Assembly (NCBI GenBank): GCA_937949945.1
Contig: CALFEQ010000076.1
Coordinates: 11,440 to 75,439 of the forward strand
Direction: 5' to 3'
DNA from: an uncultured Myxococcales bacterium
Lineage (GTDB): Bacteria; Myxococcota_A; Polyangia; Polyangiales; Polyangiaceae
DNA length: 64,000 bases
Shown: positions 8,500 through 17,241 of the stretch, in pieces
Numbering within the stretch: position 1 is the stretch's first letter
Layout of the letters: the number at the start of each line of letters is the position of its first letter
Notes under the pieces: generated by a model
The model's database searches: none
Told to the model about the DNA's origin: nothing
Seen by the model: the letters and a program-made list of their open reading frames with translations, nothing else
Made by a program: the position numbers and the translations under genes

Positions 8500-9093
8500 T
8501 CAGCGGAGCCCGATCGTCTCGCGCTCGCCTTGCGGTGGCTTGCCCCCGGGGACGTTCGTGCCGCGCAGGCCGAGCACGTACGCCGTGACGGCTTGCGTCT
8601 TCAGCGCACCGAGCTGCGGCTGCCACGCGGGCATTCCCTTGTCCGGCACGCCCGTGGCGATGGTCTTGTAGATCTTGTCCGGCGTTCCGCCGTGCAGCCA
8701 GAAGTCGTCCGTGAGGTTCGGACCGACACTGCCGCCGCCGTCGGCGCGATGGCAGGCCGCGCACGTCGAGAGGAACACCTGCTTGCCGAGCGCCACCGCG
8801 TTCGGATCCTTCGAGAGCGCGAGGAGCGCCTCGGGCGTCGCCTCGCCGACCTGGAGCTGCGACGCCTGCGCGGCGAGCGCGCGATCCATCTCCTCCTGGT
8901 AGGCCTCGGCAGGCGACTTGCCGAAGCCGGCGGACTCGTAGTGGTACCAGTAGAAAGCCGCGAAGGCGATCGTGCCGTAGAGCGTGTAGAGCCACCAGTT
9001 CGGCAGCTTGTTGTCGTACTCCTGGATGCCGTCGACCTCGTGGATGACGCGATCCACGTTCGGGTCGACGTCCTTCTTCACGTCGGCGCTCAT
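8500..9093 (-). CDS. ccoP: cbb3 oxidase subunit CcoP, mono-haem short form
   Basis: Membrane-anchored cytochrome c subunit of 197 aa. The FixP N-terminal segment EYDNKLPNWW leads into one helix (about residues 34-51). There is a single haem c motif CAACH (111-115) with a likely axial methionine at 154 (KGMPAW). The segment GPNLTDDFWLHGGTPDKIY matches the first cytochrome domain of ordinary CcoP. Classical CcoP is near 300 aa with two haems; here the second domain is absent and the next gene starts 23 bp later, so it was not simply lost by a frameshift. Start ATG 9093 with AGGAGGTG upstream; it overlaps ccoQ by four bases. Confidence 0.88.
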   Translation of the reverse strand: MSADVKKDVDPNVDRVIHEVDGIQEYDNKLPNWWLYTLYGTIAFAAFYWYHYESAGFGKSPAEAYQEEMDRALAAQASQLQVGEATPEALLALSKDPNAVALGKQVFLSTCAACHRADGGGSVGPNLTDDFWLHGGTPDKIYKTIATGVPDKGMPAWQPQLGALKTQAVTAYVLGLRGTNVPGGKPPQGERETIGLR

Positions 9094-9305
9094 GATCGTG
9101 CACCTCCTCGATCGGTTCGGACCTCGACCGGGCGCCGAGCTCCGTCGTCGTCGGCCTCGAACGGCAAGTTCGCGACCGGCTCGTACGCGCGCGCCTTGCG
9201 ACTCATCGTGATCCACACGACCGTGACGAACACGACGAGGAACAGGACGAACGCGAACAGCGGCAGCGCCAAGAGCGGGCTCTTCGCGAGCAGCTCGGAC
9301 TTCAT
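9090..9305 (-). CDS. ccoQ: CcoQ-like small subunit of cbb3 oxidase
   Basis: Small protein of 71 aa with one transmembrane helix (about residues 11-33) followed by a charged tail with ARAYEPVANLPFEADDD. Position between ccoO and ccoP, size and topology match CcoQ/FixQ, which stabilises the complex; the sequence of this subunit is poorly conserved, so the call rests mainly on context. Both junctions are four-base ATGA overlaps (9302-9305 with ccoNO, 9090-9093 with ccoP), indicating tight translational coupling. Confidence 0.75.
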   Translation of the reverse strand: MKSELLAKSPLLALPLFAFVLFLVVFVTVVWITMSRKARAYEPVANLPFEADDDGARRPVEVRTDRGGARS

Positions 9306-11689
9306 CGCGTCGCCTCCTCCGTTCCGGTCGCGCCGGCGTTGAGCGACACGCCCTCGGCCGGCTTCGGCGGCTCGGGCTTCTTCCCGAGCCGCTGCAGGTA
9401 CGCGATGACGGCGACCATCTGCGTGTCGGGCTCGACCTGCACGCCCTCCTTCGCGAGGTCGGCGGCGATCGCGGCGCCTTGCTCGCGCGCGTCCGCCTCC
9501 GCGCCGCGCATGTCGGCGTCGGAGTACGGCACCCCCACCTTCGAGAGCGCGCGCATCTTCTCGCCCGTGAGCGAAAGGTCGATCTTCTCGTTCGCGAGGT
9601 GCGCGTACGACGGCATGTTCGACCCCGGCGTGATCGCGCGCGGGTCGACGAGGTGGTGGTAGTGCCAGAGGTTGGGGTACTTGCCGCCCTCGCGCGCGAG
9701 GTCCGGGCCCGTACGCTTGCTCCCCCACTGGAACGGGTGGTCGAAGACGGAGTCCGCGAGCGTCGACGGCTCGCCGTAGCGCACCGTCTCGAACCGCATC
9801 GGACGGATCATCTGCGAGTGGCACGTGTAGCAACCCTCGGCGATGAACACGTCGCGCCCTTCGAGCTCGAGCGCGCGGTACGGCTTCGCGTCCGCGGTCT
9901 CCATGGGCTTCACCACGAGCGCCGGGACGATCTCCGCGACGCCGCCCACGAGCACGGCGAGCGCAGCGAGGACGGTGAAGAGGAGCGCGCGGCCCTCGAG
10001 GACACGGTGGAACGGCGGCCCACCCGCCTTCTTCGCGTGCTGGACGGCGAGCGCGCCGAAGAGCGCGACGGCGAACGCCGTGATGAGGAACAGCGGGCTC
10101 ACGAAGGCGTTCGAGACCATGCCGGCGCCGGCGAGCGCGAGCACCGCCAGGATGACGACGATCGGCTTCGAGAACACGACGTCCTTCCACGGCACCTCCG
10201 GCGCCGGCGCGAGCGGGACGACCTCCACGCGCGTCTCCACGGCCCTCGCGAACAGCGCGGTGCGCGCGAGGTTGTAGAGCATCAGCACCATGCCGACGAG
10301 GTACATGGAGCCGCCGACGAGGCGCATCCAGTACATCGGGCGGATCGCCACGAGCGTCTCCACGAAGGTCGGGTAGACGAGCGAGCCGTCCGGGTTCGTG
10401 GCGCGCCACATCATGCCTTGCGTGATGCCGCTGACCCACATCGCGACGATGTAGAGGAGGATGCCGAACGTACCGAGCCAGAAGTGCAGATCGGCGAGGC
10501 GTCGCGAGAAGAGCGGCTTGCCCGACAGGCGCGGGACGAGGAAGTAGAACATGCCCGCCGCCATGAAGCCGTTCCACCCGAGCGCGCCCGAGTGGACGTG
10601 GCCGATGATCCAGTCGGTGTAGTGCGCGAGGCCGGACACGCTCTTGATGGAGAGGAGCGGGCCCTCGAACGTCGCCATGCCGTAGAAGGTCACGCCGGCC
10701 GCGAAGAACTTGAGCACCGGATCTTCGCGGAGCTTCGCCCACGCGCCGCGCAGCGTGAGCAGGCCGTTGAGCATGCCGCCCCAGCTCGGCGCCCACAGCA
10801 TCAAGCTGAAGATCATGCCGAGCGTCTGCGCCCAGTCCGGCAGCGCCGTGTTGAGCAGATGGTGCGGGCCCGCCCAGATGTAGACGAAGATCAGCGCCCA
10901 GAAGTGGACGATGCTGAGGCGGTAGCTGTAGACCGGCCGCCCTGCCGCCTTCGGCAGGTAGTAGTACATGACGCCGAGCACCGGCGTCGTCAGGAAGAAT
11001 GCGACGGCGTTGTGGCCGTACCACCACTGCACGAGCGCGTCCTGCGCGCCGCCGTACACGGAGTAGCTCTTCAGCGTCGAGCCGAGGACCGGGATCGCGA
11101 GCGAGTTGACGACGTGCAGGATCGCGACGGTCACGATCGTCGCGATGTAGAACCAGAGCGCGACGTAGAGGTGCTTCTCGTTGCGCCTCGCGATCGTGAG
11201 GAAGAAGTTGATCGCGAACACCACCCACACGGCGGCGATCGCGATGTCGATCGGCCACTCGAGCTCCGCGTACTCCTTGCCCTGCGTCATGCCGAGCGGG
11301 AGCGTGATCGCGGCCGCGAGGATGATCGCCTGCCAGCCCCAGAAGTGGATCTTCGAGAGCAGATCGCTCGCCATGCGCGCCTTCAGCAGGCGCTGCGACG
11401 AGTGATAGATGCCCGCGAAGATCATGTTCCCGACGAACGCGAAGATGACCGCGTTCGTGTGGAGGGGCCGCAGGCGCCCGAAGGAGAGCGTCGCGTGCAC
11501 GTTCGCCGGCGCCCACGCGAGCTGCAGGGCGACGATGACGCCGACGAGCATGCCGACGATGCCCCAGATCACCGAGGCGAGGACGAAGCGGCGCGGCGTC
11601 TCGTCGTCGTACGTGATGCTCACCGGCTGGAGAGGCGCGGGAGCGTCACCGGCCGTGGCCGTTCCCATGGTCGTGGACGTGGTGGTCAT
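9302..11689 (-). CDS. ccoNO: cbb3-type cytochrome c oxidase, fused CcoN-CcoO
   Basis: Fusion of 795 aa joining the catalytic subunit and the mono-haem subunit. The CcoN part (about 1-480) has some twelve helices with the expected histidines: RPLHTNAV (low-spin haem), WWYGHNAV (CuB), WAGPHHLL (CuB pair) and IGHVHSGALGW (haems b and b3). After a linker with further helices, the CcoO part begins near residue 580, carries GCYTCHSQM (haem c, about 619-623) with RPMRFETVRYGEPS, and ends with a periplasmic domain containing GSNMPSYAHL (Met ligand). Terminal reductase for growth at low oxygen. Same-frame continuity was checked; no stop lies between the two parts. The start overlaps ccoS (ATGA). Confidence 0.95.
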   Translation of the reverse strand: MTTTSTTMGTATAGDAPAPLQPVSITYDDETPRRFVLASVIWGIVGMLVGVIVALQLAWAPANVHATLSFGRLRPLHTNAVIFAFVGNMIFAGIYHSSQRLLKARMASDLLSKIHFWGWQAIILAAAITLPLGMTQGKEYAELEWPIDIAIAAVWVVFAINFFLTIARRNEKHLYVALWFYIATIVTVAILHVVNSLAIPVLGSTLKSYSVYGGAQDALVQWWYGHNAVAFFLTTPVLGVMYYYLPKAAGRPVYSYRLSIVHFWALIFVYIWAGPHHLLNTALPDWAQTLGMIFSLMLWAPSWGGMLNGLLTLRGAWAKLREDPVLKFFAAGVTFYGMATFEGPLLSIKSVSGLAHYTDWIIGHVHSGALGWNGFMAAGMFYFLVPRLSGKPLFSRRLADLHFWLGTFGILLYIVAMWVSGITQGMMWRATNPDGSLVYPTFVETLVAIRPMYWMRLVGGSMYLVGMVLMLYNLARTALFARAVETRVEVVPLAPAPEVPWKDVVFSKPIVVILAVLALAGAGMVSNAFVSPLFLITAFAVALFGALAVQHAKKAGGPPFHRVLEGRALLFTVLAALAVLVGGVAEIVPALVVKPMETADAKPYRALELEGRDVFIAEGCYTCHSQMIRPMRFETVRYGEPSTLADSVFDHPFQWGSKRTGPDLAREGGKYPNLWHYHHLVDPRAITPGSNMPSYAHLANEKIDLSLTGEKMRALSKVGVPYSDADMRGAEADAREQGAAIAADLAKEGVQVEPDTQMVAVIAYLQRLGKKPEPPKPAEGVSLNAGATGTEEATR

Positions 11690-11922
11690 TGGTCGTTTCC
11701 TTCCAACGCTGGGTCGACGTCGCCGGAGCGGCGCCGCCGCGAATGCCTGGACTCTCCCGAGTCGGTCGGGGCACGAGCCGGAAGCCCGTCGTCGTCGACG
11801 GGCATGAGCGCGAGACGGTCGGCGTGATCGAAGTCACGCTGCTTGACCGTGAAGAGGAACAGGATGACGGAGCCGCCCACGAGGAGGAGGCTCACGAACA
11901 CCTGCATGATCAGGATCTCCAC
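11686..11922 (-). CDS. ccoS: cbb3 oxidase maturation protein CcoS
   Basis: Small membrane protein of 78 aa. The start is GTG at 11922, which gives MEILIMQVFVSLLLVGG, the family's short N-terminus plus single helix, followed by FTVKQRDFDHADRLALMP, equivalent to the conserved 'sGQFDDLegpa' region of CcoS. The Arg/Ser-rich tail is longer than usual. CcoS is needed for cofactor insertion into cbb3. Its first 13 bp overlap the end of ccoI, and its stop overlaps the ccoNO start, so ccoI, ccoS and ccoNO should be coupled. A later ATG at 11907 is possible but would remove conserved residues. Confidence 0.82.
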   Translation of the reverse strand: MEILIMQVFVSLLLVGGSVILFLFTVKQRDFDHADRLALMPVDDDGLPARAPTDSGESRHSRRRRSGDVDPALEGNDQ

Positions 11923-14330
11923 GGCGCGTTCCTCCGGGCTCGCAGCGAGAGCTGCGTTGCAAAGATCGTGGACAGCGAGCTCGCGGGCATGAGCACCGCG
12001 CACAGCAGCGGCGTCATGAGCCCCGCGAGCGCGAGCGAGACGGTCACCGCGTTGTAGGCGAGCGCAACGATCAGATTTCGGCGCACGGTTTGCGCCAGCG
12101 CGCGCGCGGTCTCGAGGGCGACGCGGATCGGACGGAGCCCCGGCGTCACGAAATAGAAGTCGGAGCGCGACGCCATGAACGGGCGGTCGATCGCCGGCGT
12201 GCCCGCGCAGTAGGCCTCCTCGGCGACCAAGCTGTCGTTGATGCCGTCGCCGAGGAAGAGCGCCTTTTCGTCCCCGCGCGCGCGGAGCCAGGCCGCCTTG
12301 CCCTCCGGGCTCCGCCCGCCGTAGGCGTTCTGTTCGGGCACGCCGCACGTGCGCGCCAGGCTCCGGGTCGTCTCCGGATCGTCGCCGGAGAGGATGAACG
12401 TCTCGTAGCCGGCACGCTGGAGCTCGCGGAGCTCGTCCGCCGCGTCGGCGCGCAGCTCCTCGACGGTCTCGATCGCCGCGAGGACGCGACCGTCGCAGGT
12501 GAACAGCACGTCGCCCGCGCGCGCGTCACCGCCGATGTCGGGTACCGGCGCGCTCGCGATCGCCCACGCGCGCGCGCCGAGGCGGTAGACGTGGCCGTCG
12601 GCGACGAGCTCCATTCCCTTGCCGACGACCTCGCGCACGGGGGCGCCCTGGTCGAAGGGCGGCGCGCCCGCCGCGGAGATCGCGTCCGCGATCGCGCGGC
12701 TCTTCGGGTGCGAGCTCCGCGCGGCGAGGGCGAAGAGACGAGCGCGATCCTCCGGGTCGAGCGACGCGATCGCGTCCGTGTTCCGGACCACGAGCCGGCC
12801 CGTCGTGAGCGTGCCGGTCTTGTCGAAGACGAGTCGCGTGACCTCGGCGGCGCGGTCGAGGAAGCCGGGCGTGCGCACGAAGAGCCCCACGCGCCGGAGG
12901 CGGTTCTGCGCGATCTCGTAGGCGAGCGGCGTCGCGATGCCGAACGCGCACGGGCACGTGACGATCAGGACCGCGGCGACGACGTCGAGCGTCCGCCCCA
13001 CGTCGCGCGTGACCGCGAGCCAGCCGACGAACGCGGCCGCCGCGAGCCCGAGCACACCGGCGACGTAGACCTTGGTCAGCCGCGCGTGCCACGAGGTCGC
13101 TCGCGCCACGTCGTCGTCGCGACGCGTGGACGTGCGGAGCAGCGAGACGAGCACCGACGCATCGAAGTCCGCGAGCGCACGCACGCGGACGGCGCGGGCG
13201 CCTTGCGAGAACGCGCCGGCGGGGATCGTCGATCCGGGCGCGAACGCCCGAGGCGTGCTCTCTCCCGAGATCCAGTCGAGGGAGAAGAGCGCAGGCTCGT
13301 CCTCGAGGAGCGTCGCGTCGACGGGGACGATATCGCCGTGGCCGAGCAACAAGACGTCGCCCGCCACGACCTCGGTGCACTTCACGAGCGACGGCGTGCC
13401 GCCGACGATCCGCCTCGTGTAGATGCCCTCTGCGCCGTCGGACCGGAGGAGCATCGCCCGGTTCTTGGCGAGCACGCGCTCCTGGAGGAACCGCCCGACG
13501 AGCATCAGCGCGATGAAGACGGCGAGCGTGTCGAAGTACGACGTCTCGCCGCCGCGCATCGCGTACGTGTACGTCGAGCTCGCGAACACGAGCGCGATGC
13601 CGAGCGCGATCGGCAGGTCGAGGTGGAGCACCCGGCGGCGCAGCGACTGCCACGCCGACCGGAAGAACACCGTCCCGCCGACGACGACGCTCACGAAGGA
13701 AAGACCGAACGAGAGCGCGTGGAAGAGGCGGTAGACCGGCCCGCTCGAGAGGCCGGCGTAGATCGCCACCCCGAAGATCATCGTGTTCATCGCGATCGCG
13801 ATGCACACGCCCATGCGCCAGACGAGGTCGCTGCGCCCGCTCGACTCCGCGTCCTTCAGCGGCGGGCCGAAGCGGTAGCCGAAGGCCTCCACGTCCTCGA
13901 CCCAGCGCGCGAGCGGAAAGGTCGAACCGACGACGAGCTCGACGGTGCCGACGCCGGGATTGACGACGACGCGTGCCGCCGCCTTCGCGTCGGCGGCGTG
14001 CCGGTCGAACAGCTTCTCGATCAGCCAGACGCACGCTGCGCAGTGGACGCCCTGGACGTCGAGGACGACCCGCGACAGCCCGTCCGTCTCGGCGACGCGT
14101 CTCGCGATCGGCTCGAGCCACTTGTAGTCGCGCAAAGAGCGCACGACCGGATGTCCGCGCCCTCCTCCGAGCTCGTAGTAGCGGTCGAGGCCGCCGTCGT
14201 GGAGGAGGCGGTACACCTCCTCGCAGCCGGTACAGCAGAAATCACCGCGTCCACCGGCGCCGATCGCCGACCCGCAATGGAGGCACGACGCCGGCGATCG
14301 CGATTCGGCTGCACGGGGGTACGAGCCCAT
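11910..14330 (-). CDS. ccoI: Copper-transporting P-type ATPase CcoI (FixI)
   Basis: P1B-type ATPase of 806 aa that supplies copper for cbb3 oxidase. Domains: N-terminal zinc-ribbon-like CLHC and CCTGC cysteines (about 16-35), typical of the FixI branch; a heavy-metal domain with GVHCAACVW (about 96-104); eight helices with the metal site TCPCAFG (about 455); phosphorylation site DKTGT (about 498); HP motif SSHPKSRAI; and GDGINDS (about 693). Length normal. ATG 14330 chosen; in-frame codons up to 14429 would add only a basic, unconserved stretch. First gene of the operon, preceded by a weak sigma-54-type promoter at 14346-14361. Confidence 0.92.
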   Translation of the reverse strand: MGSYPRAAESRSPASCLHCGSAIGAGGRGDFCCTGCEEVYRLLHDGGLDRYYELGGGRGHPVVRSLRDYKWLEPIARRVAETDGLSRVVLDVQGVHCAACVWLIEKLFDRHAADAKAAARVVVNPGVGTVELVVGSTFPLARWVEDVEAFGYRFGPPLKDAESSGRSDLVWRMGVCIAIAMNTMIFGVAIYAGLSSGPVYRLFHALSFGLSFVSVVVGGTVFFRSAWQSLRRRVLHLDLPIALGIALVFASSTYTYAMRGGETSYFDTLAVFIALMLVGRFLQERVLAKNRAMLLRSDGAEGIYTRRIVGGTPSLVKCTEVVAGDVLLLGHGDIVPVDATLLEDEPALFSLDWISGESTPRAFAPGSTIPAGAFSQGARAVRVRALADFDASVLVSLLRTSTRRDDDVARATSWHARLTKVYVAGVLGLAAAAFVGWLAVTRDVGRTLDVVAAVLIVTCPCAFGIATPLAYEIAQNRLRRVGLFVRTPGFLDRAAEVTRLVFDKTGTLTTGRLVVRNTDAIASLDPEDRARLFALAARSSHPKSRAIADAISAAGAPPFDQGAPVREVVGKGMELVADGHVYRLGARAWAIASAPVPDIGGDARAGDVLFTCDGRVLAAIETVEELRADAADELRELQRAGYETFILSGDDPETTRSLARTCGVPEQNAYGGRSPEGKAAWLRARGDEKALFLGDGINDSLVAEEAYCAGTPAIDRPFMASRSDFYFVTPGLRPIRVALETARALAQTVRRNLIVALAYNAVTVSLALAGLMTPLLCAVLMPASSLSTIFATQLSLRARRNAPWRS

Positions 14331-14345
14331 CGACCCTCGCGCGAT

Positions 14346-14361
14346 CGCACGTCTCGTTCCA
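14346..14361 (-). promoter_or_regulatory. Possible sigma-54-type promoter of the cbb3 operon
   Basis: Minus strand reads TGGAAC-GAGAC-GTGCG: five of six bases at -24 and GG-N10-GC spacing, but a weak -12 box. The predicted start is near 14335, five bases before ccoI. The inverted repeat at 14420-14442 lies upstream. Confidence 0.4.
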
Positions 14362-14419
14362 GCGGCTCGGCTCGCACAGGTGCGCGTTTCGGCGTTCGTC
14401 GTACGCGCGCGCCCTGCAC

Positions 14420-14442
14420 CTCGACGCAAGTCCTGCGTCGAG
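14420..14442. promoter_or_regulatory. Long inverted repeat with CGCA-N5-TGCG core upstream of ccoI
   Basis: Perfect 9-bp arms CTCGACGCA and TGCGTCGAG around AGTCC. It is 59-81 bp upstream of the ccoI -24 element and shares its core with the repeats at 6303 and 25716, so it may be an activator site. It also lies 15-37 bp past the stop of the DUF2267 gene and could fold as a terminator hairpin, though no U-tract follows. Confidence 0.5.
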
Positions 14443-14456
14443 CGTCCGCGCCGCCG

Positions 14457-15095
14457 TCATCGTCCCGCGATCGAACGGCTGGGGCGCGGCGGGCGCCCGG
14501 TCGCGAGCGTCCTGCCGAGGAGCTCCTGCGTGAGGCCGCGGCTGGTCGAGAGCTTCCTCTCGGCGTGTGGGTCGTCGCTCCGCGCGATCGACTCCGCGTG
14601 AGCGCGCTCCGGACGCGCTTCCGACAGCGGGCGCCGGCTGCCCGGGCGGCCCGTCGCGAGCGTCGAGGCGGGAGGCGCGACCACGATCGGGTGGGGAGGC
14701 GGCTCGCCCTCGTCGTGCTCTCGGAACCGCTCCGCGATCGGCTCGGGGAGCGCGCGGACGAGCCTACGCTTCAGCTCGTCGTCGAGATGCTCGGCCAGCG
14801 CCGCGAGGACGACGTCCGCCTGCTCGCGCGCGATCCGGGTCGGCGTCCCCGAGCGTCGCCCCACCCGCTCGTAGATGGTGTCGGCGTCGAGATCGCCCTC
14901 GTACTCGACGAGCTCCACGACGCGCGCGAGCATCGGTGGGAGCCGCGCCGAGAGCGCCTCGGCCTCGTCCTTCGTGAGACGGGCGGCGAGCGCACCGAGG
15001 GTCGCGCGCAGGGCCAGCTCGGCGGTGAGCCGATCGGGCAACCCGGTGCGCATGACGTGTTCGACGAGCGTGGAATGATCGATACGAGTCGGCAT
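14457..15095 (-). CDS. DUF2267-family protein
   Basis: Cytoplasmic alpha-helical protein of 212 aa. It has two tandem half-repeats typical of DUF2267: TGLPDRLTAELALRATLGAL...DEAEALSARLPPML, then YEGDLDADTIYERVGRRSGTP...LAALAEHLDDELKRRLVRALP. The tail from about residue 140 is Arg/Pro/Ser-rich and twice contains TLATGRP, looking disordered. The family has no biochemical function assigned but often occurs with USP, CBS and hemerythrin proteins, as here. ATG 15095 was chosen over ATG 15104 because the predicted transcription start from the promoter at 15110-15125 lies between them. Confidence 0.8.
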   Translation of the reverse strand: MPTRIDHSTLVEHVMRTGLPDRLTAELALRATLGALAARLTKDEAEALSARLPPMLARVVELVEYEGDLDADTIYERVGRRSGTPTRIAREQADVVLAALAEHLDDELKRRLVRALPEPIAERFREHDEGEPPPHPIVVAPPASTLATGRPGSRRPLSEARPERAHAESIARSDDPHAERKLSTSRGLTQELLGRTLATGRPPRPSRSIAGR

Positions 15096-15109
15096 GGCTT
15101 CCATCCCCA

Positions 15110-15125
15110 CGCAATCCGCACGCCA
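15110..15125 (-). promoter_or_regulatory. Sigma-54-type promoter of the DUF2267 gene
   Basis: Minus strand TGGCGT-GCGGA-TTGCG, with TGGC and TTGC exact and GG-N10-GC spacing. The predicted start is about 15099, four bases before the ATG at 15095. Confidence 0.6.
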
Positions 15126-15236
15126 GCGCCTCTCCCCTCCGCGCGCCCAATGATTTCCGCCGCGAACCGCGCGCCGAAGACGGGTCTCGTGAGCCGAGCC
15201 ATTGACCGCTAATCTCCATCGAAGGATGGGGGCTCG

Positions 15237-16334
15237 ATGAAGGGACGAAGCACGAACACCTTCCTCGGCGCGCTGTCGCTCGTGGCCCTCGCCTCGGCAT
15301 GCGCGAGCATCATGGGCGTCGAGCCGGCGGACCTCCGCGCCGACCCTGCGCCGGAGGCTGGCGCACCGCCTGCCGAGGAGGCCGGCAGCTCGCCCGGTCC
15401 GTGCACCGTCGACGGCGACTGCGACGCCGAGCATCCGAAATGCGTCTCCGGCCGTTGCGTCGAGTGCGTGTCGGAGCCGGCGGACACGTGCCCGCCAGGG
15501 CGCTACTGCCTCGCGAACAATCGATGCGCCACGGGCTGCAAGTCGGACGCGGACTGCTCGGGAGACACGCCGATCTGCAACACGACGCGGCACCAGTGCG
15601 TGGCGTGCCTGACGAACGACGATTGCCCGGGGGAAAAGAAGTGCACGCCAGCCGGCGCATGCGCCGACGCCTGTTCTCTGGAGAGCGGACGAGGGTGCAA
15701 GCCGGACGAACGCTGCTGCGACGGCTTCTGCGTCGACGTTCGAAGCGATCCGTTGAACTGCAACGGGTGCGGAAACGTCTGCCCGGGCACGAGCCCCGTC
15801 TGCTGCGGCGGCCAATGCCGCGACGCTCACACGAGCGTCGATGCCTGCGGCGGCTGCGGGCTCCCGTGCTCCACGATGAACGGTACGCCCTCGTGCAACG
15901 GCGGGACGTGCACCTGGACGTGCCTGCCCGGCTTCAGCCATTGCCAGTCGGGCAACACCGGATGCGAGACGCAGACCACCACCCCCGAGAAGTGCGGGGG
16001 CTGCAACGTCAATTGCTTCGTCGAGGTGCAGAACGCGCTCGACGTCACGTGCTCGTCGAACGCCTGCACCTACCGCGAATGCAAGCCGGGGTTCGTCGAC
16101 TTCGACCAGAACAGGGCGAACGGCTGCGAGGCCCCATGCGGAGGCGTCGAGCAGCCGTGCTGCCCGACGGGAGTGGGCCCGACGGCCCGAGCGGCGTGCA
16201 ACGATCCGACGAACTACTGCGGACGCGACTCGAAATGCCACGCATGCAAGCCGCAAGGCTCACCCTGCACCGGAGACGTGATGGGGGAGTGCTGTGGCGG
16301 CAAGGTCTGCCAGCCCGACAGGCGCTGCAATTGA
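15237..16334 (+). CDS. Cysteine-rich secreted lipoprotein
   Basis: Lipoprotein of 365 aa with signal peptide LGALSLVALASAC (lipobox cysteine about residue 22). The mature protein is packed with cysteine-rich units of the type CTVDGDCDAEHPKCVSGRCVEC, CKSDADCSGDTPIC and DPLNCNGCGNVCPG, the last recurring with spacing near 45 residues. Such modules are abundant in Myxococcota secreted proteins and probably form disulfide knots; function is unknown. ATG 15237 follows GGATGGGGG. Co-directional with the LamG lipoprotein gene 48 bp downstream. Confidence 0.75.
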   Translation: MKGRSTNTFLGALSLVALASACASIMGVEPADLRADPAPEAGAPPAEEAGSSPGPCTVDGDCDAEHPKCVSGRCVECVSEPADTCPPGRYCLANNRCATGCKSDADCSGDTPICNTTRHQCVACLTNDDCPGEKKCTPAGACADACSLESGRGCKPDERCCDGFCVDVRSDPLNCNGCGNVCPGTSPVCCGGQCRDAHTSVDACGGCGLPCSTMNGTPSCNGGTCTWTCLPGFSHCQSGNTGCETQTTTPEKCGGCNVNCFVEVQNALDVTCSSNACTYRECKPGFVDFDQNRANGCEAPCGGVEQPCCPTGVGPTARAACNDPTNYCGRDSKCHACKPQGSPCTGDVMGECCGGKVCQPDRRCN

Positions 16335-16382
16335 CTCGCTGGCGACGGCGCCCGACGACGAATGTGCTCACGAAGGACCAAG

Positions 16383-17231
16383 ATGGCGCTCCCTACGACG
16401 TCCAAGAAGATCCCGCTCACGCTGCTCCTCTTTTCGGCGAGCGCGTGCGGGTCCCTCGCTGTCGGCGCTTGCTCCGCCTTCGGAGACGCCGAAGGGCCGC
16501 CGCCGGCCGCCGACGTCGTCGACCCCGAGGCGCCCATCATCCCCGACGCCACCGTCCCCGACACGTCCGTCGCGGACTCGGCGGACGGGGACGGAGAGAG
16601 CCCCTGCGTCGCGAGCCCGCCCGGGCTGGTCGCGTGGTGGACCGGTGACGACACACTCGAGGACCACGAGAAGCGGCACCACGCGACGAGCACCGGAATG
16701 CCGACCTTCCATCCCGGCAAGCACGGATCGGCCTTCAAGTTTCCCGAGTCCGCGACGACGAGCCCGATTTTGGTGAGCGACGCACCGGGGCTCGATTTCG
16801 AGACGGGCCTGACGCTCGAGGCGTGGATCCGGCCAGACCGCGCGGATCAGGACGCACGCATCGTCGACAAGATCACCGCGGGGGAACACGACGGCTACCT
16901 CCTCGATCTCGAGGGCGGCCATCTGCGCCTGATCGTCAAGGACAAGCTCATCCGGTCTCCGATGACGCTGGGCCCCGACCTCGTCCACGTCGCCGGGACC
17001 TTCGACAGTCAGGGGACTGGGCGCCTCTACGTGGACGGCGTCGAGGTCGTGTCGGCGAACACGGGCGTCCAAGCGATCCCCAAGAACGATCTCCCGTTGA
17101 CCATCGGCTCGACCTCGAAAAAGCTGATGGTCTTCAACGGCATCATCGACGAGCTCGCCGTCTACGACCGCGCGCTCACCGCGCAGGAGGTCGCGGCGAT
17201 CGCCCGGGCGCCGCAGGGTCGCTGCAAGTAG
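16383..17231 (+). CDS. LamG/concanavalin-like domain lipoprotein
   Basis: Secreted lipoprotein of 282 aa. The signal peptide ends near GSLAVGAC, followed by an Asp/Pro-rich linker. From about residue 85 a LamG-like jelly roll begins with PGLVAWWTGDDTLED and continues through TLEAWIRPDR, VHVAGTFDSQGTGRLYVDG and FNGIIDELAVYDRALTAQEV, the complete signature of LamG family 3. Likely binds glycans or cell-surface components. ATG 16383 is preferred over ATG 16362 because AGGA sits at the right distance before it. Probably co-transcribed with the Cys-rich lipoprotein upstream; it converges on the gene ending at 17242. Confidence 0.8.
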   Translation: MALPTTSKKIPLTLLLFSASACGSLAVGACSAFGDAEGPPPAADVVDPEAPIIPDATVPDTSVADSADGDGESPCVASPPGLVAWWTGDDTLEDHEKRHHATSTGMPTFHPGKHGSAFKFPESATTSPILVSDAPGLDFETGLTLEAWIRPDRADQDARIVDKITAGEHDGYLLDLEGGHLRLIVKDKLIRSPMTLGPDLVHVAGTFDSQGTGRLYVDGVEVVSANTGVQAIPKNDLPLTIGSTSKKLMVFNGIIDELAVYDRALTAQEVAAIARAPQGRCK

Positions 17232-17241
17232 ACTCACGCCC

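Noticed and set aside
14420..14442. Inverted repeat read purely as a terminator of the DUF2267 gene
   Set aside because: No U-tract follows, and its CGCA-N5-TGCG core recurs upstream of other promoters, so an activator site is at least as likely. It is listed as regulatory with this caveat.
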